Positions 56,002 to 64,000 of a stretch of 64,000 nucleotides of DNA are shown here, in pieces. Each line of letters opens with the position of its first letter. Within the stretch, counting starts at the first letter, position 1. Both the position numbers and the translations under genes were made by a program. The notes under the pieces were generated by a model. That model made no database searches. It saw only the letters and a program-made list of their open reading frames with translations, and was not told where the DNA came from. This DNA is from Xenoacremonium recifei (lineage: Eukaryota; Ascomycota; Sordariomycetes; Hypocreales; Nectriaceae): positions 62,001-126,000 of the forward strand of contig WOFQ01000052.1 in assembly GCA_012184525.1 (NCBI GenBank), given 5' to 3'.

Positions 56002-57900
56002 ATGTTCCTGCCTCCATTTTCACGTCGCATCGCCCAACGGGTGCAAGCGAAATCATTCTCCATCAACCGAGCCCCTGAGACGCCGACATCTCGCCTCTTC
56101 CACGCCTCCGCCATTCGTCTTTATGGCAAGGCAGCCAGGATCGACGCGAAACGAAGGCCGCTCCCAACAAGACGTGTGGCTCTGATCGCGGGTGTCGGTC
56201 TTTTCTCTCTGAGCGTCGGTCTCGCCAACATCCCTCCCGCCAAGTGTGACTCTCCAGCCAACCACATCGACAATGCCCAAAGTGATGGCCGAGACCCCAA
56301 TCTGCCTCGATTCCGCGTATCAGAGATTCGCAAGCACGATGGCAAGTCCATGCATCCTTGGGTGATGCGAGGTGACAAAGTCTACGACATCACAGACTGG
56401 GTCGGCGCTCATCCCGGTGGCGAGGTGATTTTGCAAGCTGCTGGAGGCTCAATTGACCGCTATTGGGACATTTTCACCATTCACAAGAATCAATACGTTT
56501 ACGACATCCTAGCTCAGTACTGCATTGGCTATGTGCATTCGGCGGACCTCGTGGATGGAAAACCGGCTCAAGACGAGATTGAAGACCCTTTTCACGACGA
56601 CCCCGAACGCCACCCTGCTCTGATCACGAAGACATCGAAACCCAGAAATGCGGAAACTCCAGCTGACGCCATGGGCGCCGACTTCATCACCCCTAATGAG
56701 CTTTTCTACGTCCGTAACCATATGTGGGTTCCTCGCGTTGAGGATCCCGATGATTACACACTTACAATCGAATTGGTCGACGGTACGGAAAAACAGTACA
56801 CTCTCAGAGACCTCAGGACCAAATTTCCGAGCCACAAGGTTACTGCAGTACTTCAGTGCTCAGGAAATCGACGAAAACACATGAGTGAGGGGTCGGGTCG
56901 CTCAACCAACGGGCTTCAATGGACAGCTGGAGCCATCTCAAATGCTTGTTGGGAGGGCGTCCTCCTCTCTGACGTTCTGGCCGATGCCGGACTCGACATT
57001 CAGGAAGGGCTATTGGGTACGAGTGAGGCAAAGCATGTTCAATTCAAGGGTCTCGAGGCTTACGGCGCGTCCATTCCACTCAAAAAGGCAATTGACCCTC
57101 AAGGCGACGTTCTCCTTGCGTATTCAATGAATGGCAAACCATTACCGCGAGACCACGGCTTCCCCTTACGCTCAGTAGTGCCCGGTCACGTTGCCGCTCG
57201 ATCAGTGAAATGGCTAAGTCATATTACGCTGAGTGAAGAAGAAAGCACATCACAGTGGCAGAGACGAGATTATAAATGCTTCGGGCCGAACCAGACGCAA
57301 GTTGACTGGGACAAGGCACCCGCTATCCAGGAGCTGCCCGTACAAAGCGCCATCACCGAGTGCAAGCTTGGCGCCTGGAAGACAATCAAGGATTCGCTGA
57401 GCAAAGGCAACGAGCCACCCGTCACGAAACAGGCTCAAGAAGTCTCCCTCACCGGCTACGCGTACTCCGGCGGCGGCCGCGAAATCATCCGCGTCGACGT
57501 CTCCCTCGACGGCGGCAAATCCTGGACCCAGGCCGAAATCCTCCCCGACTGCACCACCAAAGACGGCACCCCATCCCCCTGCCTCGGCCACGGCTCCTGG
57601 GCCTGGCGCCGCTGGAAGTACACCGGTCAAGTGCCCCTCGACGCCTTCGAAACCGCGCGAGAGCCCTCCGATACAGACGCCGGTCAGGTGTGCCACACGA
57701 AGGATAACACGCGGCGCTGTGCCACCTTCGTCGTCAAGGCTACCGATGAGTCGTACAATACGCAGCCCGAGAGCCATGCTGCGACGTGGAATATCAGGGG
57801 GAATCTTGCCACGGCGTGGCATCGCATGAAGGTCTGCTCGGAGTGTCCGACGTTGGGACAACAAGGAGGGGGGGTTGGAGCTGCTGCTATGGCGGCGTGA
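56002..57900 (+). CDS. Sulfite oxidase, mitochondrial, cytochrome b5 plus Moco domain
   Basis: A single exon of 632 codons from ATG 56002; the open frame extends upstream only with a TTG. The N-terminus is a basic mitochondrial presequence followed by a hydrophobic segment (about 59-78), fitting intermembrane-space delivery. Cytochrome b5 domain (about 103-180): heme ligands H137 in HPGGE and H161. Moco domain: LQCSGNRR with the molybdenum-ligand C286, then GAISNACWEGV, GYAYSGGGREI and the dimerisation domain with VSLDGGKSW. Order and motifs match animal sulfite oxidase rather than nitrate reductase: no FAD/NADH domain follows, and the Cys neighbourhood is CSGNRR. It oxidises sulfite to sulfate with cytochrome c as acceptor. 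The C-terminus (SECPTLGQQ) ends in a Gly/Ala tail. Confidence 0.94.
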   Translation: MFLPPFSRRIAQRVQAKSFSINRAPETPTSRLFHASAIRLYGKAARIDAKRRPLPTRRVALIAGVGLFSLSVGLANIPPAKCDSPANHIDNAQSDGRDPNLPRFRVSEIRKHDGKSMHPWVMRGDKVYDITDWVGAHPGGEVILQAAGGSIDRYWDIFTIHKNQYVYDILAQYCIGYVHSADLVDGKPAQDEIEDPFHDDPERHPALITKTSKPRNAETPADAMGADFITPNELFYVRNHMWVPRVEDPDDYTLTIELVDGTEKQYTLRDLRTKFPSHKVTAVLQCSGNRRKHMSEGSGRSTNGLQWTAGAISNACWEGVLLSDVLADAGLDIQEGLLGTSEAKHVQFKGLEAYGASIPLKKAIDPQGDVLLAYSMNGKPLPRDHGFPLRSVVPGHVAARSVKWLSHITLSEEESTSQWQRRDYKCFGPNQTQVDWDKAPAIQELPVQSAITECKLGAWKTIKDSLSKGNEPPVTKQAQEVSLTGYAYSGGGREIIRVDVSLDGGKSWTQAEILPDCTTKDGTPSPCLGHGSWAWRRWKYTGQVPLDAFETAREPSDTDAGQVCHTKDNTRRCATFVVKATDESYNTQPESHAATWNIRGNLATAWHRMKVCSECPTLGQQGGGVGAAAMAA

Positions 57901-58325
57901 GAATGGATCGAGTATTTTGGGTTCTTGGACAAAAAGCGAGCGAGGTTTGGTTCCGAAAATGCTTTCGCTGATTTGGAGAATACGTTATTTAATTTGGCTA
58001 TGCTCCCATAGGAGCGATTTTGTTGAGTAGTTGTTTCTTTCGACTGGTGACGATACTCTCAGAGACATTCAGGTCCAGAATGCAAAAGCCTTCGGCGTAT
58101 TAATACTTCGCGTTCTAGTATACATCCCCAGCACACGAACGGTTACCGCAATTCTCCCTGTCTAAATGTGTTCTTCTACGTAATGTTACAGCAGATTGAC
58201 AGCAAAGTACAAACGCAGCATAAACTGCCCCCATGTTCTCTCCACCACCACCACCAGTGAATACGCCTAGTGCTGCTCATGACGGGTTGCAGCCCGAGTC
58301 ATCGGGGGGACCTATCATGAAACTC
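57901..58325. other. Convergent 3' flanks, sulfite oxidase and RPN2 genes
   Basis: AT-rich 3' UTR-like sequence. No RNA gene or repeat was seen. Confidence 0.5.
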
Positions 58326-61300
58326 CTATTCTTCGTCGTCCTCATCGTCCGTAAAGTAGTCGAACTCCTTGGGCATGGGAGCCTCCTCACCATCCTCATC
58401 CTCGTCGACCGCGGTCAGGACACCGGCAGCGGCAGCAGCGCCGGCACCGGGGGCGTCAGGCTCGCGGAATCGTCCAACAGCGTCGCCGGCGGCGCGGGCT
58501 TGCTGCTCTCGCTGGCGGATGAGCTGGTCAACGATGGCGGCTGGGTTGCCCTGCGAGGGGTCGATCATGCTTGAGAGCAGGGATCGGGCGGCCGCGCTCG
58601 TCCTGCCGGGACGGCCTGTCTGGCCACCCTGGCCGGCGACAGGGGCGCGCTCGGTAGTCACCTTCTTCAGCTTCTCCTCCAGAAGAGACTTGGGCTCGTC
58701 GGGTTGCTTGTCGTGCAGCAGGAGAGGCCCGCCGGTTGGCTATATTTGGGTCAGTTTCGTGTGTCTAATGTCAAATCCTCAATCTCGGGCTGTCACGTAC
58801 CTTCTTCACAGGCTTGTATCGGCCGGCTGGGAAGCTGATGTACTTGAGCTGGCTGGGCAGGACACGGCTCATGTTCTCGATCTCGTAACCGAACCGCTCG
58901 GCCTGACCCTTCTTCTTGATATCGGAAGCCGCGTTGGGTTTCTCATCCGTCTCCTTCTTATCCTTGTCTTCTTTCTCATCCTCGCCCTTCTTCTCGTCAT
59001 CAACGTCCATCTTGTCACCGCTCTTAGCAGGTGTGGCATCGATGTCCATGCTTTCTCGTCGTTGGGCACGCTCCTTCTTCTGGGCACGTCGCTTCGCTTG
59101 CGCCGTGGTCGAGAGGATCGCAGTGGCAATCAGCGCCGGGCCCTCTTCGGTCTTGACCTCCTGCTCGGGCGGGTAATCGAACAAGCTGGGACGGGTGGCA
59201 CAGTGGAACTTGAAGTCGGGAATCTCAAGGTCGTGGTCAAGGCCGATGATAGACGTGGGCGAGAAGCTGAGCGACAGGAAGTGCGTGAAGGGGAACCAGT
59301 ACCAGTACTGGGTGAAGACGGCCATACCCACAATGCCGGCCATGTTGAGGTTACCAGTCTGTGTTTGCAGGCCGATGGTACAGTTACGGCCTCCAGCGTC
59401 AATGATGCCGAGGGCGAGGGCAGCTCCAAACTTGGTCATGGCATCTTCGTGGCGATCGCCCACAACCTTCTTCAATGTCTTGCGGATGGACGACACCTTG
59501 GGGTTCATGACCTCATTCTGCTGAACGAGGATCATGGCGAGTGAGATGAGAGCACCCTGGCGCACGAAATCGGTAGGATCCTTCATCATGGGTTCCAGGA
59601 GATCGATGGCTTCATCCAGCCCAGTGCCTGCGCAAGAGATACCCAGGGCCATGGCAGATCCATATCGAACGTGGGGGTTGTAGGACTCAGAGAGCAGCTC
59701 AACCATTCTAGGGACGCTGCCCGGCTTGCGGAAAAGGATGAAGCCGAGACTCATCACGGCGATACGTCGAACATCGTCATTGACGTCGCTGACAGCAATG
59801 TGGAGGAGCTTTCGGATAGCCTTGTTGCTGCCGGTGCCGCAGTAAGCGAGAGCGACAGTCATGATACCACCGTATCGAAGCGTCGGGTCGGGGTCGCTGA
59901 GCAAGCCCTCGATGAGCGAATCAGCACCTTCCTGGCGACCAAACATGATCAGCGCCATGCCGATGGCAATGCCTCGGACAATCTTCTCGTGCGTCGTGTC
60001 GTGGGCATAGCTGATCATGTCCTCCACAGCCTTGATGTTGCCAGTCCCCAGCATGATGAGACCCATGGACAGGCCAACAGCCTCGCCGTTGAGAGCAGAA
60101 TCCGCGAAGAGAACATCTCTGAGCTTCTCAAAGATGCTCATGTCGCCGGTGGCCATACCAGCAATGCCCAAACCCAGGGCGCCTCCGTGTTGGACGACCT
60201 CCTCCTCGGCCTGGCTGAACTGGGCCTTCAGATACTCGAGAGCATCTGCTCCGTGATTCGCGTGAATAAGGCCATAGGCGTACAAAGCTCCTCCTTGGCT
60301 ATAGAGCGAGCCACTGGTAAGACCGCCCAATCGCGGTAGATACGGCTCCAGCAACTTGCGAGACTGGGACAGGTTGCCGCGGTGAATGACACCGAGAGCA
60401 GCAGTGGCGGTAAACTTTGACCAGTTGACAGCCTTGCCTAACCAGTCCAGGTTATCACGGAAGAACTTGTCATTAGTAGTGCCTTGGTTCATAAAAGCAT
60501 TGCAGAATGTAACGGCCGTATGGAAAATTGAGTTGCGGCCCTCCAAACTGTCCCGGACCTTGTTGAGGATGCTGAGGTCAGTGCGGTTGTTTCGGTAGAG
60601 GAATTCGAGGTTGAGGCGGATGGTTGTGCTTCCGTCAAGGATGGAGCGGATGTTTCGGTAAGCCTTGGCGATCTCCTCGGGCAGCTCATCCTCAGAGTCT
60701 TCTTGCTCGTTCTCCAGGAGGGGCTGGTCCTCGTTGGCGCCGTCACCACCCTCAGCAGGCTCCTCCTTCTTAGGAGGGTTGCCAGAGGGGAGTGTTGCAA
60801 GAACCTTGCCCAGAAACTCCTGCGTTCCATTATCGTACAAATCGAAAGCAATCTGGTAAGCATTTGCTATCGAGTCCCGGTCGCCGCTATCCACAAGGCT
60901 CGACAGCATTTGAGAAGCCTCGTCATCTGCGTTCAGATAAACGACGCACTTCGCAATAGCAAAGTAGTCTGGGTTGGGGATTTCGTTCAAAAGATCTAGG
61001 ATCAAACGCAGGATCTCAGTACGAAGACCTCGCTCCTGCACAATATCCATGCAGATACCCAGAGTGTACTCCATCAGCTCCTCGGCGGGCCCAGGGGAGC
61101 CTTCTGGAATAGCGGTTTTCGAGTTCTTCTCATCCTCACTGGCACGCTTAATGACATGTCGGAGAACGTCGAGATTCTTGGCTTCAACCGCAATGCCAAC
61201 GACCTGCCTGTATCGGCCTTGTTGCAAGCAGCTCTCGAACAATCGGTCGATGACCCGCTGGAGGGGCTCGGTGGCGTTCGGAGGGAGGTCGATGATGGAA

Positions 61301-61915
61301 CCGGATCGCCCCTGCTTAAAGACAGGTTGGAATGTAGCTTCGAGCATGGTGTTATCGATGGAGTCCCGGGAGAGGAGAGACTTGGACGGGAGCGTTGTTT
61401 GCGAGAAGGGAGTGGTGGGCGACATGACGGCCGCGCCATCAGCTCCGCTCGTGAACGACGTGGAGAGTTCGGGAAGCTCGGTACCCTTGGCAGGCTTGGA
61501 CGATGTCTTCTTGGCGGCGGTCACGGAGATGTACTGGTCGACGCATTTCGAGATGATGGTCTCCTCGAACTCGCCGGGAGAGTCGAGCTTGAAGAGGTCG
61601 CCGGCGGCAAGGGCAAACACCATAGAGTCGTTGTACTCTTGAAGATGATAGTAGACCTTGGCGAGCACGAGTGCAGCTAGTTGACGTTCGGGAAACGATT
61701 CATCTTCGTAGAGAGCCTCACTGTGTCCAAAGTCAGCTTATGGGGAGGTCATGACGAACGAGGGAGGAGACATGCATTGCAGACAAAGCACCAGCAACCT
61801 CGGTCCACACGGTATCAATGTCATCGTTCAGGGTCTGCAGAGCAAAGACCTTGAGCTCAGGCTCCTCGTCGGCGAGAAAGGCCAGGACGCCCGTTGCCGA
61901 GACGAGACCAGGCAT
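58326..61915 (-). CDS. RPN2: 26S proteasome regulatory subunit RPN2
   Basis: Exons on the minus strand: 61776-61915, 58801-61720 and 58326-58739, giving 1157 residues. Rpn2 is the largest base subunit of the 19S regulator and a scaffold for Rpn10/Rpn13. Visible: the N-terminal helical region (ALYEDESFPERQLAALVLAKVYYHLQEY), a toroid of proteasome/cyclosome repeats (about 440-820; e.g. GLGIAGMATGD, RYGGIMTVALAYCGTG, VRRIAVMSLGFILF, VRYGSAMALGISCAGTG), a charged Lys/Glu insert (EEKKGEDEKEDKDKKE) and the acidic C-terminus ending FDYFTDDEDDEE, the Rpn13-binding tail. The first intron uses a GC donor (GCATGT), which gives the conserved IEALYEDE; GTCTGC would give FEALYEDE and is the alternative. 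Fungal orthologues are about 950-1100 residues. Confidence 0.95.
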
Positions 61916-63637
61916 CTTGAGAGCTGGTGATGGGGGCGACGAGGGAGGCGAGCTAGCGATACTGGGCGGGCTTTGGGCAGCTGGACGATGTTGAAGATGT
62001 TGAAAGGTGGCAACTGAGAAGGGGGCCAAACGCGAATTAGGCCCCAGACGGGAGTTCAGTATGGGATGGATGTTGGCGGCGTTGGCGGGCAACGGAGAAG
62101 GAGAGGAAGTGACGATGTTTTGGCTGGGAGAAGGCCGAGCGAGCGAGCGACTTGGCGACAGGCACGACACATCCACGTCAGGCACAGCTCTGCCTTGCAG
62201 CAGCAGCACTGGCCAATGGGAGAGCTCGAGGGGAGAATGGTGGAGAAGCTTAGGTAAGGGCGCTTCATGATGGGGCGAGAGGGCAGTCGGTCACGTGCAA
62301 AGCTGGAACATTCGAGGTTGAGAGAGATGCACGTGCATTTGCAGGTCAGTACGGCACGTGATCTGATACCTAACATCGCGTTCTGCCCCATGATACGTGT
62401 TTATGAACGGGCAGGGTCGAGCTTGGAGTGCAAATCAGTAGTATTCTCTTGCATGTTGAACAATTTATCTGCCCAGACAAGGATTCCAGAAGCAACTTCG
62501 CGAACAGTTACGGATAATGGTTTCTTTACCATTCTAGAGTGCACATACGTGGCACATACCTTACTCATTGCCGTACAGGTCCTCTCTGTGCTGTGCGCGT
62601 ACCAACCAGAGCTGGGCAAAATATCGGGGTTTTGTGACGACATCGAGAACCCTTCCGTCTGTGCAGCCCGACAGCGAGCTGCGAGACAGATGACGCACAG
62701 GGCCAGCTGTCATTGCCACCATTAAGGTAGACGAGAAACGGTCCCCATATCTCTTCGGTTTAAGTGCTGTCGTGGATCGCAATATCATGCGCCAGATTGG
62801 AGGAGGAAAAGATGGAGCTCGCGAGGCTCAGGTCCGGCTGTCGAGCACATCAAACCCGATCTCAGCGGCCCTCAGTGGGGTCATCCACTAGAAGCTGCAG
62901 TGCTCTAGGGGCTGCCGTCCGCTAAAGCTGCGCCAACAGCCGCTATGCGACCGGCACTCACCCACTGTAACGTAACCATCCATGCCTGGCGCGAACCTTA
63001 CAGACTGGATCGAAGGAGAAAAAAAAAAAGATGGACGGTTGATATGGAGTACCTCCTGTGGATGGCGCATTATCCCTGGCGGCAGCTGCAATCCACCATG
63101 TAGGTTATGTACCCTTGCTACCTGACCTAAGCTGCTGGCCTTCTGTCCAGTCCAGTCCAGTCCAGTCCTCAAACTGTCTGCGATTTTCCATCCTCGACGC
63201 AAACGCCAACCACCATCACTATCACCACCACCAGCACGCCCGTGAGAATCCGAGATTTGCGCGCCGCACCCGATCGCCGAATCCATTGGCCCGTCCGCCC
63301 ACGTCTGCCTCGCCATCCGCCTGCTGTCCGTCGCCGCTGCTCTGCTGCTGTCGCTGCCCGTCTTCCATTCCCGTGTCCGCTCCGCGATGCCAGCGTAAAG
63401 AGAGGATGGCCGTTTGCGACGCTTCCCTCCCGCGACCTTGCACCATCTAGAATCGCCCAGCCCATCTCGCCCTCGCGCGCCGCCGGCCCTCCGCCTCCCC
63501 CGCGCTGCCCGCGTCGCGTCCATGAGCCGCTGCGAAGCCTCCAATTGCGTCCCCTGAGATCGTCGCCGCGGAGCGTGTCGTCGTCGTCGTCGCTGCTGGC
63601 CTCGCTCGCTGAGTGAGGCACCAAGAGGCCCAACAAG
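61916..63637. other. Divergent promoter, RPN2 and the last gene
   Basis: Holds a PACE-like site at 62006-62014 and a short ATG-free GC-rich leader before 63638. Several frames on both strands (e.g. 62888-63739 minus) overlap and lack domains. A tandem CCAGT run lies near 63147-63165. Confidence 0.5.
62006..62014 (+). promoter_or_regulatory. PACE-like proteasome control element
   Basis: GGTGGCAAC matches eight of nine bases of the yeast proteasome-associated control element GGTGGCAAA bound by Rpn4. It lies 91 bp upstream of the RPN2 ATG. No Rpn4 is established in this fungus, so the role is a hypothesis. Confidence 0.4.
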
Positions 63638-64000
63638 ATGGATCTGCGTTCGGTCCTTAACGCGAACGATAATGGCGACCGCCCGCCCGTGAAGCCTGTC
63701 GCGCCGCCGCCGCAACATCAGCAACAGCAGCAGCAACACCAGCGCCAGGCTTCACAACCACAGCCGCCGCCGCCGCAGCAGCAGCAGCTTCATCATGCGC
63801 AGAGCCCCGTGCAGTACGGCTATCGCGACTATGGCCGGGCCCAGCCTCAACTGCAGCCTCACCCGTCACCGGGCAAACCACCATCCCAGGACTATGGCCG
63901 CCATCCTACACCAGTCCATCATCACCATCCACCACCGCCGCCGCAACAACCTCCAACACCAGGCGGCTCCTATCCTCCGCCGTCGCCGTATCAGACGCCA
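63638..64000 (+). CDS. Gln/Pro/His-rich protein, 3' truncated
   Basis: An ATG at 63638 opens a frame of 121 codons that runs off the window end without a stop. The visible N-terminus is MDLRSVLNANDNGDRPPVKP, followed by runs of Gln, His and Pro encoded by CAG/CAA, CCG/CCA and CAT codons. Two short DYGR motifs (YGYRDYGRAQ and SQDYGRHP) and repeated PSPGKPP/PPSPYQTP-like segments fit a disordered N-terminal region of a nuclear regulator or chromatin protein. The domain that would name the family lies beyond the window, so no function is assigned. The homopolymer runs are made by imperfect CAG/CCG microsatellite-like DNA. Confidence 0.75.
   Translation, partial: MDLRSVLNANDNGDRPPVKPVAPPPQHQQQQQQHQRQASQPQPPPPQQQQLHHAQSPVQYGYRDYGRAQPQLQPHPSPGKPPSQDYGRHPTPVHHHHPPPPPQQPPTPGGSYPPPSPYQTP

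Noticed and set aside
62888..63739. 283-codon minus-strand ORF
   Set aside because: Arg/Gly-rich shadow of GC-rich leader DNA that overlaps the better-supported gene start at 63638.

Overview
This window comes from the genome of a filamentous ascomycete (Pezizomycotina), most likely a Sordariomycete and plausibly Hypocreales. The basis is gene content (ATG28, a HET-domain gene, Zn2Cys6 and DUF3425-type bZIP regulators, DHA1 MFS transporters, a NUP permease), short introns (mostly 46-84 nt), dispersed monocistronic genes on both strands, and protein sequences that resemble Sordariomycete orthologues from memory. No alignments could be run. About 23 protein-coding genes and one intron-containing tRNA-Arg(UCU) are supported. 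Both ends cut genes (ATG28 on the left, an unidentified Gln/Pro-rich protein on the right).

Layout. 1-9 kb: the 3' part of ATG28 converges on a four-exon 77-residue DUF1748 gene (Atg44/mitofissin). Pyruvate kinase follows behind a long pyrimidine-rich leader, then a small Cys-rich protein. 9-16 kb: a DHA1 MFS exporter (with a GC-AG intron), the tRNA, a secreted serine-beta-lactamase-like hydrolase and a Zn2Cys6 protein. 16-28 kb: IKS1-like kinase, purine nucleoside permease, PMC1-type Ca2+-ATPase and a bZIP/DUF3425 regulator. 28-39 kb: STE6-type ABC transporter, PBDC1/Ypl225w chaperone, a conserved Ser-rich orphan and a second DHA1 MFS exporter. 39-51 kb: DUF1769 protein, membrane alpha/beta hydrolase, cupin, FBXO31-like F-box protein, CoA-pathway PPAT (CAB4) and a single-span membrane protein. 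51-64 kb: HET protein, mitochondrial sulfite oxidase, proteasome subunit RPN2 and the truncated last gene.

Most genes are housekeeping and form no operon-like unit. The parts most worth a second look are: the ATG28/ATG44 convergent pair, whose second gene starts with a 6-nt coding exon; two GC-AG introns; the tRNA intron; several introns that are multiples of three and lack stops; the F-box protein with a duplicated His/Gly/Pro-rich N-terminus; a 12-bp CRE palindrome and a GAGAC-rich stretch between the permease and the Ca2+-ATPase; and a hairpin bracketed by direct repeats between the DUF1769 and hydrolase genes. I saw no CRISPR array, transposon or clear pseudogene.
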